A DNA stretch of 64,000 nucleotides. It comes from Tianweitania sediminis (GTDB taxonomy: Bacteria > Pseudomonadota > Alphaproteobacteria > Rhizobiales > Rhizobiaceae). Under the pieces are notes generated by a model. The model ran no database searches. It saw only the letters and a program-made list of their open reading frames with translations, and was not told the origin of the DNA. Position numbers and translations under genes: made by a program. The number at the start of each line of letters is the position of its first letter. Position 1 is the first letter of the stretch. The stretch is taken from contig NZ_JAGIYY010000001.1 in NCBI RefSeq assembly GCF_017813335.1, positions 620,001 to 684,000 on the forward strand, given 5' to 3'. This document shows positions 8,222 to 16,838 of this stretch, one piece after another.

Positions 8222-9184
8222 GTGCGCCAGCGCGTCGCCCCAATCCGTGCGGCGCGCTTCCTTATATACCGCGCCTTCGCGTCGGGTGACCAGGCGCTCG
8301 CGCGCAAACCCATCCGCACAGCACAGTTTTAGCCCGACCTTGCCTGAGCTTTCGCGCGGCGGGGTGAGAATGCGCGCCGCAGGTTGCTGCACGGGCAGTC
8401 GCGACGCAGCGATGTAGATGTATTTCTCGTCTTCCCACGGCACAGCGCCGCGTTTCGTCATGCGATGCAGGCTTGAGCGCGCAACGCGCCGCGAAAAGTG
8501 GCACCAATCCGGTTCCACCAGTGGACATCGTGCATCGTGAGGGCAGGGGGCGACGAGGGTCGCGTCAGCCGCAATCAACCGGTCACGCGCGGCCAGAATG
8601 CGCTTCCACCCGGCGGGCGTGCCGGGTTCCACGACCACGAGCAGTCCCGCTGTTCGCGCCCACGCCTGATCGACCAGCGCAAGCTGCACGGCGGGCGCAA
8701 GCTCATCGAGAACATAGGCCAGCGTCACCAGATCCGAGCTGGTGTCCGGCAATGTGTCGCGAGCGATGTCAAAGGCCCGCCATTCCGTTGAAAGGCCGCT
8801 TGCTTCGCTGAAGCGTGAGCCGAGTGCCCGGATGGCCGGACTGGCGTCGAGCAACAGCGCCTGACCGAGGCTCGGCCAGCAATCGGCCGATGCCCACATC
8901 GCCGTTCCGGGGCCTGCCCCGACGTCGAGAAGGCTCCCTGGCCGGAAATCCGGCATCCGTTCAGCGGCATGCTCCAGAGCTGCCCGCACTGCTGCATAGG
9001 TCGCGGGCAGCCGCGCCGTCACATAGGCCAAAGCGGCAACGGGGTCGCCAAGGTGCAACTGCCCATCGAGTATCTCGCCACGATAGCGCTGCGTCAGGCG
9101 CTCGGACGCGCGTTGCAGGTCGGCCAGCGGAACGCCTGACAGTGCGGTGTCCACCGCTTGGCGCAGCCGGGGCGGGAGCTCCAT
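8198..9184 (-). CDS. Rsm22-family SAM-dependent methyltransferase
   Basis: A 328-residue protein of the small ribosomal subunit Rsm22 (mitochondrial METTL17-like) family. It has a class I SAM motif LLDVGAGPGTA around residue 86, a YVLDEL segment, and the characteristic cysteine cluster CPHDARCPL followed by DWCHFSRR that binds an iron-sulfur cluster or zinc in the family. Bacterial members are thought to act in rRNA modification or small-subunit assembly; the target is not established. It starts three bases after the downstream boundary of the M3 peptidase gene on the same strand, so the two are probably co-transcribed. Its 3' end overlaps the convergent gene at 7940-8221. Confidence 0.85.
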   Translation of the reverse strand: MELPPRLRQAVDTALSGVPLADLQRASERLTQRYRGEILDGQLHLGDPVAALAYVTARLPATYAAVRAALEHAAERMPDFRPGSLLDVGAGPGTAMWASADCWPSLGQALLLDASPAIRALGSRFSEASGLSTEWRAFDIARDTLPDTSSDLVTLAYVLDELAPAVQLALVDQAWARTAGLLVVVEPGTPAGWKRILAARDRLIAADATLVAPCPHDARCPLVEPDWCHFSRRVARSSLHRMTKRGAVPWEDEKYIYIAASRLPVQQPAARILTPPRESSGKVGLKLCCADGFARERLVTRREGAVYKEARRTDWGDALAHSVVERDV

Positions 9185-9187
9185 GGG

Positions 9188-11236
9188 TCAGGCGATGCCG
9201 CGCTTGGCCATCATGGCATCAGCCGAGGGCATGCGACCGCGGAAGGCCGTGTAGAGGGTTTCCGGCTCCTGGGTACCACCGGCTGCGTAGATGAAGTCGC
9301 GCAGCTTCTTTGCGGTTTCAGGGTCGAACGGATCGCCCGTTTCCTCGAAAGCCGCAAAGGCGTCGGCATCCAGCACTTCCGACCACATGTAGGAGTAATA
9401 ACCGGCCGAATAACCGTCACCCGCAAACACATGCTGGAAATGCGGCGTTCGGTGCCGCATGGCAATTCCCTCGGGCTTTTGGAGCGCCTTCAGCGTTTCC
9501 GCCTCAAAGGCAAGAGGATCGTCGGGCGCCTTGGACAGCGAATGATAGGCCATGTCGATCAAGGCCGAAGAGGTGAACTCCACCGTGGCGAAGCCGGCAT
9601 TGAAGGTCTTCGCCGCGTCCATCTTCTCGATCAGAGCCGGCGGCATCGGCTCGCCCGTTTTCGCGTGGCGGGCGTGCTTCTGCAGGATCTGCGGCACGGT
9701 CAACCAATGCTCGTAAAGCTGCGAGGGCAGTTCCACGAAGTCACGGCTGACCGATGTGCCGGACACGGAGGGCCAGGTCACATCCGACAGCAAGCCATGC
9801 AGGGCGTGGCCGAATTCATGAAACAGCGTGCGTGCTTCATCCAGCGACAGGAGCGCCGGCTGCCCTTGCGGCGGCCGGGCGAAGTTCATGATGTTGTAGA
9901 TGATCGGCTTTGAGCCAGCGCCCAGCCTGTAGCCACTCTGCAGACCACTCATCCACGCGCCGGAGCGCTTGCTTGGGCGGTTGAAGTAATCTGCCAGGAA
10001 GGTTCCGCGCGGGGAGCCGTCGGCATTTATCACGCTGAAGACGCGCACCTCGGGGTGCCAGGCCGCGATCCCCTTTTCTTCCTTGAAGGTAACGCCGAAC
10101 AGCCGGGTCGCCACATCAAAGCAAGCGGCAATCACATTTTCCAGCTGGAGGTATGGCTTCAGTTCCGCTTCATCAAAAGCAAAGCGCTCCACCCGCACCT
10201 TTTCAGCGTAATGGCGCCAGTCCCAGGCGGCGATCGGGTGGTTGTGGCCCTCACCGGCGGCAACAGCCTGCAGGCTTTCCTGATCCTGCGCGGCTTTCTC
10301 GCGTGCCTTGATCCAGACGGGTTCCAGCAACGCTTGAACAGCCGCTGGCGTTTTCGCCATGGTTTCTTCGAGCTTCAGCGCCGCATAGCTTTCATAGCCC
10401 AGCAGTCGTGCCTTTTCCGCCCTCAGTTCCAGCGTCCGGCGCACAACTTCGCTGTTGTCGGTGGCGCCACCATTCTGGCCGCGCATGGTGAAAGCGGTGA
10501 ACGCCTTTTCGCGCAGGTCGCGCCGCTCCGAGAAGGTCGTGAACGGCTCATAGATCGAGCGGGACAGCGTCACCGCATAGCGGCCGGGCTCGCCGCGCGA
10601 ACTTGCCGCTTCCGCCATGGCCGCCTTCAGGAACTCCGGCAAGCCATCGAGCTCACCAGCATCGAGCATCATCACCCAGCTCGATTCATCGGCCAGCACG
10701 TTCTGTCCGAAGGATGCGCCTAGTGCGGCCAGTTCCTCGTTGATCTTCGCCAGAGCTGCCTTGTCCTCGTCGGGAAGTTTCGCACCGGATCGCACATAGC
10801 GCCGCCAGGTTCTTTCCAGGACGCGGCGTGTTTCTTCGTCGAGATCAAGGTCGTCGCGGTGATTGAACAGGTTATCGATCCGAGCAAAGAGCTGCGGGTT
10901 CATGGATATCGCGGAAAAGTGCCGCGCCATCTTGGGCGAGATTGCCCGCTCGGCAGCTTGGATGCGCTCGTTGGTGTGCGCACCCGCAAACAACCAGAAC
11001 ACAGCGGACACACGATCCAGCGCATCGCCGCTCAGCTCGAGCGCCGCAAGCGTGTTTTCAATCGTCGGCGCGTCGTTGTTGGTGGCGATCGCCGCGATCT
11101 CGGCTGCATGCGCGGCCAGTGCGGCGTCGAAAACGGGCTCGAAATCAGCGTGGTCGATCGCGGCAAAGTCAGGTAGATCAAGCGCACCGGACCAGTGTGT
11201 GAGGGGATGCGTGGTGAGGTCGAGTGTCTGGGTCAT
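9188..11236 (-). CDS. M3 family zinc metallopeptidase (oligopeptidase A / peptidyl-dipeptidase type)
   Basis: A 682-residue cytosolic thimet-type oligopeptidase. The HEFGH zinc motif is at about residues 473-477 and is followed by the usual Glu-containing helix; the C-terminus has the GYSAGYYSYMWSEVLDAD substrate-pocket region typical of Dcp/PrlC. These enzymes degrade short peptides released by ATP-dependent proteases. The start is uncertain: ATG 11236 gives a standard N-terminus, while GTG 11260 adds eight residues and has a GGGAG further upstream. The gene is divergent from marR, with about 145 bases between, and is followed almost immediately by rsm22. Confidence 0.92.
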   Translation of the reverse strand: MTQTLDLTTHPLTHWSGALDLPDFAAIDHADFEPVFDAALAAHAAEIAAIATNNDAPTIENTLAALELSGDALDRVSAVFWLFAGAHTNERIQAAERAISPKMARHFSAISMNPQLFARIDNLFNHRDDLDLDEETRRVLERTWRRYVRSGAKLPDEDKAALAKINEELAALGASFGQNVLADESSWVMMLDAGELDGLPEFLKAAMAEAASSRGEPGRYAVTLSRSIYEPFTTFSERRDLREKAFTAFTMRGQNGGATDNSEVVRRTLELRAEKARLLGYESYAALKLEETMAKTPAAVQALLEPVWIKAREKAAQDQESLQAVAAGEGHNHPIAAWDWRHYAEKVRVERFAFDEAELKPYLQLENVIAACFDVATRLFGVTFKEEKGIAAWHPEVRVFSVINADGSPRGTFLADYFNRPSKRSGAWMSGLQSGYRLGAGSKPIIYNIMNFARPPQGQPALLSLDEARTLFHEFGHALHGLLSDVTWPSVSGTSVSRDFVELPSQLYEHWLTVPQILQKHARHAKTGEPMPPALIEKMDAAKTFNAGFATVEFTSSALIDMAYHSLSKAPDDPLAFEAETLKALQKPEGIAMRHRTPHFQHVFAGDGYSAGYYSYMWSEVLDADAFAAFEETGDPFDPETAKKLRDFIYAAGGTQEPETLYTAFRGRMPSADAMMAKRGIA

Positions 11237-11312
11237 GCCGGATCCGATTGTTGCCGTCACATCGCCGGTGGCGGTGCTCCCGATTTAGGCGCGGTGCCGA
11301 AGCGCCGCAACC

Positions 11313-11341
11313 TTGACGCTCACGGTCGTGCAAACTAAGTT
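11313..11341 (+). promoter_or_regulatory. Candidate promoter of the marR-MFS operon
   Basis: TTGACG at 11313-11318, a 17-base spacer, and TAAGTT at 11336-11341, placing a start about 33 bases before the marR ATG. Five of six -35 bases match the sigma-70 consensus; the -10 is weaker. Confidence 0.4.
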
Positions 11342-11380
11342 CCGCTTATTATCTGGCTTCCTTACAATTTGCGCTGATCT

Positions 11381-11857
11381 ATGCATTCCATTGATCCGGA
11401 CTCCTTCGGCTTTCTTGTCACCGACGTGGCACGGCTGCTTCGCAGCGAAACGGACCGCCGGATTGCCGAAGGCGGCTTTGACATGACGCATGGCGAGGGC
11501 CGTGCGCTCGCCCATGCGGCGCGCGCCGGTACAGTGCGGCAGAACGTTCTTGCCGAGCGCATGGGGGTGGAGGCCATGACCTTGTCAGGGCAGCTCGATC
11601 GCTTGGAAGCGCGTGGGTTGATCCGGCGGGTGCCAGATCCCACGGATCGGCGTGCCAAGCTGATCGAGTTGACCGACTGCGCGGATGCCATGCTGGTCGA
11701 GATCCAGCGTGTGGCCTCGGCCCTGCGCGACGAACTTACGACCAACTTTGCCGCGGAAGATTGGCAGCGCTTCATGGCCATGCTGAAAATCATTCGCGGA
11801 AATCTCAGCGCCTTGCGCGGCGGGGATGCGGCCTCGACCGGAGACAGCGCGTCTTGA
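11381..11857 (+). CDS. MarR-family transcriptional regulator
   Basis: A 158-residue winged-helix regulator. The recognition region lies at about 55-100 (LAERMGVEAMTLSGQLDRLEARG) and the wing contains the family signature DRRAK, preceded by RVPDPT. MarR proteins bind as dimers to palindromes in their own promoter and are usually released by small phenolic or toxic ligands. The TGA stop overlaps the TTG start of the downstream Bcr/CflA-type transporter, so the pair is translationally coupled; the regulator probably controls this exporter and possibly the divergent peptidase gene. Confidence 0.93.
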   Translation: MHSIDPDSFGFLVTDVARLLRSETDRRIAEGGFDMTHGEGRALAHAARAGTVRQNVLAERMGVEAMTLSGQLDRLEARGLIRRVPDPTDRRAKLIELTDCADAMLVEIQRVASALRDELTTNFAAEDWQRFMAMLKIIRGNLSALRGGDAASTGDSAS

Positions 11858-13119
11858 ACGTCCAGCCGCGCTTTGATCCCGCCGTGCAGCCGCTCATGAG
11901 CGAACGGCGTGTTGGCCTGCTTGGCGCGATGCTTGTTGCGCTCGGGCCATTGTCCATGGCGCTGTTTACCCCTGCCATGCCGGAGATCGTCACCGCGTTC
12001 GGCACCACCGAGCAGATGGTGAAGCTTTCGCTGTCGTTGTATTTCGCCGGGTTTGCGTTTGCCCAACTCGTCGCCGGTCCGCTGTCGGATGGCCTGGGGC
12101 GGAGGCCAGTGACGCTCGGCTTCATCGGGATCTATTGCGTCGCCAGCGCTGCGGCTCTCGTGGCGCCGAGCATCGAATGGCTGATTGCCGCGCGCTTTCT
12201 TCAGGGCATCGGGGCAGCGGTCGGGATTGCGATCTCGCGCGCTGTGGTGCGCGACCTGTTCACCCGCGAGCGCTCGGCGCGCATCATGAATCTGATCGGG
12301 CTGATCCTCGGCGTCGCGCCCGCACTGGCGCCAACCATCGGCGGTCTTACGCTCGAGTTCTTTGGCTGGCACGCCATCTTCCTCCTGATGTTCGTTGCAG
12401 GCGCTGTGATCGCGATCGTGATTCACCAGCAGCTGCGTGAAACGGTTGTGCGCGATCCATCGCGCATTCAGCCGCGCGCTCTTCTGGCCAGTTACGGGAA
12501 GGTTCTGCGCAGCCGCTATTTCCTGACGTCCGCAATCATCATCGGCGGCGCAACCGGCGCCCTTTACGCGCAGGCAACGGCGCTTCCCTTTATTTTGATG
12601 ACGCGTGTTGGCCTCAGCCCAAGCCAGTTCGGCATCGGCATGTTGATGCAGTCAGGCCTCTTCGTTGCGGGCAACCTCGTCGTTCGCCGGGCCCTGCACC
12701 GCCACAGCGCGACAAGCCTCGTGCCAGTCGGCCTGACCTTTACCGCAATCGGCGTCACCAGCCTGTTCTTCACCATGCACTTTGCCGCGCCCAGCTTCCT
12801 CAGCGTGATGCTGCCCTGTGCGGTTGCGACCTTCGGGTTGCCGTTCATCTTTCCAGCCATCTCGACAGCCTCGCTGGCGCCGTTTCCGCAAATGGCCGGG
12901 GCTGCCTCAGCCATGGCCGGCTTTTTCCAGATGGGCAGCGGCCTGCTTGGCGGCCTAGCCATTTCGCTTTTCTCGGACCCCGTCAGCGGGTTGGGAACCG
13001 TTATCCCCGTGATGGGCTGGATTTCGGTCGTGGCGTGGCTCTTGTGGCGCCGTTTGCCCGAGCCGGCCCTCGGCAAGATCAAGACCGGCCCTTTTGTGCC
13101 GGATGCCCCGCCGTCCTGA
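11854..13119 (+). CDS. Bcr/CflA-type multidrug MFS transporter
   Basis: A 421-residue protein with about 12 transmembrane segments. The GPLSDGLGRRPV motif between helices 2 and 3 is the MFS motif A, and RFLQGIGAAVGIAISRAVVRD matches the Bcr/CflA subfamily helix 4 region. It should export drugs or small toxic molecules by proton antiport. I chose TTG 11854 because it overlaps the marR stop (TTGA) and has GGAG 11 bases upstream; an ATG at 11896 lacks a ribosome binding site but would give a more usual N-terminal length. The neighbouring marR suggests ligand-induced export. Confidence 0.9.
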   Translation: MNVQPRFDPAVQPLMSERRVGLLGAMLVALGPLSMALFTPAMPEIVTAFGTTEQMVKLSLSLYFAGFAFAQLVAGPLSDGLGRRPVTLGFIGIYCVASAAALVAPSIEWLIAARFLQGIGAAVGIAISRAVVRDLFTRERSARIMNLIGLILGVAPALAPTIGGLTLEFFGWHAIFLLMFVAGAVIAIVIHQQLRETVVRDPSRIQPRALLASYGKVLRSRYFLTSAIIIGGATGALYAQATALPFILMTRVGLSPSQFGIGMLMQSGLFVAGNLVVRRALHRHSATSLVPVGLTFTAIGVTSLFFTMHFAAPSFLSVMLPCAVATFGLPFIFPAISTASLAPFPQMAGAASAMAGFFQMGSGLLGGLAISLFSDPVSGLGTVIPVMGWISVVAWLLWRRLPEPALGKIKTGPFVPDAPPS

Positions 13120-13122
13120 GGC

Positions 13123-13896
13123 TCATGCCCAGATCGCGATGCGCAGTCCGCGCTCGTCCGTGAGGGGCGGATCAGGATGGGAAACCGCTTCCCCGTACCA
13201 GATGCGCCGTGCCACCAGCATCAGAACCAGCGCATCGAGGCGATCGTCTTCCCCGGCACCTTTCGGAAGAGGCTCGGCGAAGAACGCTTCCGAAACTCCG
13301 GCTCGCAACAGTAGAGCCCGCCGTTCAGCAAGTCCGGGCAAATGCAAGCGGCCAGCCTTTTTCTTCGGGTGACGCATGGGCGTTCCCCCATTAAGCGTGG
13401 CAAAAGCGAGTTCCGGATGGGCTTCATGAACCCGGCTGGCGACGCGCCCATCTCGTGTCACGGCAGCGTCCACCTCGCGGATCTTCGCAAACAAGCCAAA
13501 CGCCTGAATGGAAACGGCGCGCGGCGGGTCGGATGTTTGCCGCGCTACCTCGCAAGCATAGCGATGCGCGCTCAAGCGGCCGGGGCCCGACGCTGGCATA
13601 TCCGCTCCGGCGAAGATTGCTGCACGGGACGGGACCGAAAACACGCTGCTGCGGCGACTGCCCAGCTTCAAACGAACAGCCTTCTCCGGACCGCGACCTT
13701 CCCGTCCGATTGTCGCGGGCAAACCGATCGGCATGTCGATGGCCACGATCGCGGTGTTGCCGGCAGCCGCAATCAAGGCTGGGAACGTTGGGAAAATTTC
13801 CACTCGGGGCGGGTCTTGCCCGTGGTCAGCAACGGCGATCCAGCCTCCACGGCAGCCGTCCACCCCCACAAAAACGGGTGCCTCGGCATCAGCCAA
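13123..13896 (-). CDS. DUF429 domain protein
   Basis: A 257-residue protein of the DUF429 family, an RNase H-like fold of unknown function. Diagnostic motifs are VGVDGCRGGWIAV at the start and IAIDMPIGLP at about residues 50-60, both holding conserved acidic residues; EDDRLDALV near the C-terminus is also typical. It is convergent with the MFS gene, with only three bases between stops. Its start overlaps by eight bases the end of a small membrane protein gene on the same strand, which indicates a two-gene operon. Confidence 0.85.
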   Translation of the reverse strand: MADAEAPVFVGVDGCRGGWIAVADHGQDPPRVEIFPTFPALIAAAGNTAIVAIDMPIGLPATIGREGRGPEKAVRLKLGSRRSSVFSVPSRAAIFAGADMPASGPGRLSAHRYACEVARQTSDPPRAVSIQAFGLFAKIREVDAAVTRDGRVASRVHEAHPELAFATLNGGTPMRHPKKKAGRLHLPGLAERRALLLRAGVSEAFFAEPLPKGAGEDDRLDALVLMLVARRIWYGEAVSHPDPPLTDERGLRIAIWA

Positions 13897-14134
13897 GAAC
13901 GAAGCCGCCGAGATAAAGAATCAGGCCGATAAACAGGAGAATGCCGATCGCGCGCCCGATCCTTGTCCCCCACACCTCGATCCAGTCGTCGGCGTCGGCG
14001 TCGCGGGCAGCGAAATGGTCCCTGCCGCGTTGTGCCGTGCGCTTCATGACCGCCATGGCTCCACCATCCGTTTGCGTGTTGGCGCGCGCGATGATGCGCT
14101 CGGCTTCCATCTGTCTTTGTTCGTCGGGGGTCAC
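13889..14134 (-). CDS. Small C-terminally anchored membrane protein
   Basis: An 81-residue protein whose first 50 residues are hydrophilic and charged, followed by one C-terminal transmembrane segment (GILLFIGLILYLGGFVLG). This tail-anchor-like layout leaves the N-terminus probably cytoplasmic. No known domain is recognised. GTG 14134 has GGAG about nine bases upstream. The 8-base overlap with the DUF429 gene and coding-like codon use support a real gene. A role linked to DUF429 is only inferred from the overlap. Confidence 0.7.
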   Translation of the reverse strand: MTPDEQRQMEAERIIARANTQTDGGAMAVMKRTAQRGRDHFAARDADADDWIEVWGTRIGRAIGILLFIGLILYLGGFVLG

Positions 14135-14310
14135 GCTTGGCCTGCTCCGTGTTTCCTCACCATAACAGCATCAAGCTACGAAGGCAGGCTGCCATTGGCG
14201 CAGCAGTGTCTCGCTTGTGAGTCCATCCGGCACCACCGCCCGGTTTTTCCAGGCCTTCTTTCTTGTTGCTGCTTTCCTTCCGGGCCGGTGGAGCCTATGG
14301 TTAAGAAATC

Positions 14311-14817
14311 ATGAAAACGGTGACGATCGATATCCGCCGAGCCGACCCCAGCGATGCTGACGCCATCGCCGAGGTTCATGCGAGCGCATGGCAGGGTGCC
14401 TATGCAGGCATCATCCCGCACCGTGCGCTGAACAACATGATCGGCCGTCGTGGCGGCAACTGGTGGGCAAACGCCATCCGGCGGGCGGCATCGGTGCTTG
14501 TGGTGGAGATCGGTGGCGACATCGCCGGCTATGCGACGCTCGGGCGCAACCGGGCTCGGGATCTTCCGCAGCAAGGTGAGATTTATGAACTTTACCTGCG
14601 GCCGGAGTGTCAGGGCATCGGGCTTGGCAGCCGATTGTTTGCCGCCGCGCGCCAGAAGCTGAGCGACCACGGACTTCAGGGCATGGTGGTTTGGGCCCTG
14701 GAAGACAATGGCGGCGCCGTGTCGTTCTACCGCGGTATCGGCGGACGCGACGTCGCCGAGGGCGTGGAAGTGTTCGACCACAAGGCGCTGCGCAAGGTCG
14801 CCTTCGTTTGGGAGTGA
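14311..14817 (+). CDS. GNAT-family N-acetyltransferase
   Basis: A 168-residue single-domain acetyltransferase. The acetyl-CoA pyrophosphate-binding motif A is visible as CQGIGLGSRLF (Q/R-x-x-G-x-G), preceded by the beta strand EIYELYLRPE, and followed by WALEDNGGAVSFYRGIGG, a typical motif B region. The substrate cannot be predicted. It is divergent from the DUF429 operon and precedes ppa by about 120 bases in the same direction. Confidence 0.88.
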   Translation: MKTVTIDIRRADPSDADAIAEVHASAWQGAYAGIIPHRALNNMIGRRGGNWWANAIRRAASVLVVEIGGDIAGYATLGRNRARDLPQQGEIYELYLRPECQGIGLGSRLFAAARQKLSDHGLQGMVVWALEDNGGAVSFYRGIGGRDVAEGVEVFDHKALRKVAFVWE

Positions 14818-14939
14818 CGGCGGCGACGGTTCGCCTGTTGCCCGATGCTTTCAGCCAGATCCCGGGCCGCTAGAAGCGTTGCTTATTGCCTGTTAACCGG
14901 CCGCGCGCTAAGCGCAGGACGATCAACGGAGACAACCCC

Positions 14940-15479
14940 TTGCGTATCGATGCTATCCCCGTGGGCAACAACCCACCGGAAGACGTCAACGTCATCATCG
15001 AAGTGCCGATCGGTGGCCAGCCCATCAAGTACGAAATGGACAAGGAAGCCGGCGTGCTGTTCGTCGACCGCTTCCTTTACACTCCGATGAGCTATCCCGG
15101 GAACTACGGCTTCGTGCCTCATACGCTGTCGGGCGACGGCGACCCGATTGACGTTCTGGTTTGCAACACGCGCGGTCTGGTGCCGGGTTGCGTGATCAAC
15201 GTCCGGCCAATCGGCGTTCTGATCATGGAAGACAATGCCGGCCAGGATGAAAAGGTGATCGCGGTTCCTTCGCCGAAGCTCACGCGGCGCTACGAGAATG
15301 TGCACGATTACATCGACCTGCCGGAAATCACCCGCATGCAGATCGAGCACTTCTTTACCCACTACAAGGATCTGGAACCCGGCAAGTGGGTGAAGATCGG
15401 TGGCTGGCACGATGCGGCCAAGGCGCGGCGGATGATCGTCGAGGCGATCGAACGCGCCAAAAATAACCCGGACGCTTGA
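14940..15479 (+). CDS. ppa: Inorganic pyrophosphatase
   Basis: A 179-residue family I soluble pyrophosphatase that hydrolyses PPi to two phosphates and pulls biosynthetic reactions forward. The active-site signature DGDPIDVLV with its three aspartates is intact, as are PGNYGF and the KWVKIGGW end region. The start is TTG 14940: the standard N-terminus (RIDAIPVG) begins there and GGAGA at 14928-14932 is seven bases upstream. The upstream in-frame ATG at 14886 would add residues unlike the family. A strong terminator follows. Confidence 0.96.
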   Translation: MRIDAIPVGNNPPEDVNVIIEVPIGGQPIKYEMDKEAGVLFVDRFLYTPMSYPGNYGFVPHTLSGDGDPIDVLVCNTRGLVPGCVINVRPIGVLIMEDNAGQDEKVIAVPSPKLTRRYENVHDYIDLPEITRMQIEHFFTHYKDLEPGKWVKIGGWHDAAKARRMIVEAIERAKNNPDA

Positions 15480-15487
15480 TCCGGCAC

Positions 15488-15516
15488 AAAGGCGCATGGG
15501 GTTTCCATGCGCCTTT
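15488..15516. terminator. Bidirectional intrinsic terminator between ppa and the DUF1674 gene
   Basis: Perfect 12-bp stem AAAGGCGCATGG / CCATGCGCCTTT with a five-base loop, nine bases after the ppa stop and 17 bases before the end of the convergent DUF1674 gene. Flanking A and T runs allow use in either direction. Confidence 0.85.
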
Positions 15517-15532
15517 CGATCGCAACGGAGAT

Positions 15533-15769
15533 CTAGAAATCCGTTGCGATGCCCTTTTTCTCCCAATCGCCATAGCGGACTGGATCATGGCCGCCGCGCC
15601 CGCCGCGTTCGGCGGGCATGCCGGCTTCGAACGCGTCATAGGCAGCGCGACGCGCTTGCGCTTCGGCCAGTGCGCGTTCCGCTGCAGGCGTCAGCGGCCG
15701 CTTATCCTCCGCAGGTGCTTCTCCGGCCTTTTGCGCGACCTCAGCGCCTTCATTGTCATGGTCGATCAT
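15533..15769 (-). CDS. DUF1674 / SDHAF4-like protein
   Basis: A 78-residue protein whose C-terminus ([19 protein letters not shown], then ATDF) is the DUF1674 signature. The mitochondrial relative SDHAF4 assists maturation of the flavinylated succinate dehydrogenase subunit, so a similar assembly role is likely here, although no sdh gene is nearby. The N-terminal half is acidic, Ala-rich and probably disordered. ATG 15769 follows AAGGAA at a suitable distance; a longer upstream frame lacks similarity. Divergent from htpX. Confidence 0.82.
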   Translation of the reverse strand: MIDHDNEGAEVAQKAGEAPAEDKRPLTPAAERALAEAQARRAAYDAFEAGMPAERGGRGGHDPVRYGDWEKKGIATDF

Positions 15770-15872
15770 TGAAGTCGTTCCTTGTGCTTCCCATGATAAT
15801 AGGTGCGGTGCGAGGCCCCTGGAAGGGGCGAGGCCGCACAAGAGCGAGCCGGCGCAAAGGAGGCGCCCGTTA

Positions 15873-16838
15873 ATGAACATGATCCGCACGGCGATGCTGC
15901 TGGCCTTCATGACCGCGCTGTTTATGGGCGTCGGTTACCTGATCGGAGGCACGAGCGGCATGGCGATTGCCTTCCTGTTTGCTGCCGGCATGAACCTGTT
16001 CAGCTACTGGAATGCCGACAAGATGGTGCTGCGCATGCAGCACGCGATGGAAGTGGATCGCGCTTCGGCGCCAGAATACTACGGCATCGTGGAAAACCTG
16101 GCGCAGCGGGCCAACCTGCCAATGCCGAAGGTCTACATCATCGACAACGACCAGCCGAACGCGTTTGCCACCGGTCGCAATCCGGAAAACGCTGCTGTTG
16201 CCGCGACAACGGGCTTGTTGCGCCGCTTGAACGCCGACGAGGTCGCCGGCGTGATGGCGCATGAACTGGCGCATGTGCAAAACCGCGACACACTCACTAT
16301 GACCATCACTGCGACGCTCGCCGGCGCGATTTCCATGCTCGGCAATTTCGCGTTCTTTTTCGGCGGCAACCGGGACAACAACAACCCCCTCGGGATCATC
16401 GGGGTGCTGGTTGCGATGATCGTGGCGCCCCTGGCCGCGATGATCGTGCAGATGGCCATCAGCCGGACGCGCGAATATTCGGCCGACCGGCGCGGGGCCG
16501 AAATCTGCGGCAATCCACATGCGCTGGCTTCGGCGCTCAACAAGATCGCGCGCGGTGCGCACCAGATCGTCAATGTCGATGCCGAGCGCAATCCGGCTAC
16601 CGCTCATATGTTCATCATCAATCCATTGTCCGGCCAGCGCATGGACAACCTCTTTTCGACGCACCCGGCGACGGAAAACCGCATCGCCGCTTTGCAGGCC
16701 ATGACCGACATCCAGCCGGGGCCACGCTTCGAGCGCGGAAGCTCGTTCAGCCGGCCCGCGGCCAACCCCTTTGGCGGTGGTTCCACCTCCGGGCCCTGGG
16801 GTGGCGCCCAGAAGCCGCCGCGTGGACCCTGGTCTTGA
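15873..16838 (+). CDS. htpX: Membrane zinc metalloprotease HtpX
   Basis: A 321-residue inner-membrane M48 protease that degrades misfolded membrane proteins. Two N-terminal transmembrane segments (about 5-45), the HELAH zinc motif at residues 130-134, two central transmembrane segments and the downstream zinc ligand region ([15 protein letters not shown]) are all present. The C-terminus is Gly/Pro-rich. ATG 15873 is set by a strong AAAGGAGG at 15856-15863. The rsmB start overlaps the stop codon, so the pair is co-translated. Heat or envelope-stress control is known for homologues but not visible here. Confidence 0.95.
   Translation: MNMIRTAMLLAFMTALFMGVGYLIGGTSGMAIAFLFAAGMNLFSYWNADKMVLRMQHAMEVDRASAPEYYGIVENLAQRANLPMPKVYIIDNDQPNAFATGRNPENAAVAATTGLLRRLNADEVAGVMAHELAHVQNRDTLTMTITATLAGAISMLGNFAFFFGGNRDNNNPLGIIGVLVAMIVAPLAAMIVQMAISRTREYSADRRGAEICGNPHALASALNKIARGAHQIVNVDAERNPATAHMFIINPLSGQRMDNLFSTHPATENRIAALQAMTDIQPGPRFERGSSFSRPAANPFGGGSTSGPWGGAQKPPRGPWS

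Noticed and set aside
11330-11350. Minus-strand GGAAC as an EcfG promoter for the M3 peptidase gene
   Set aside because: The expected TT at N18/19 is absent.
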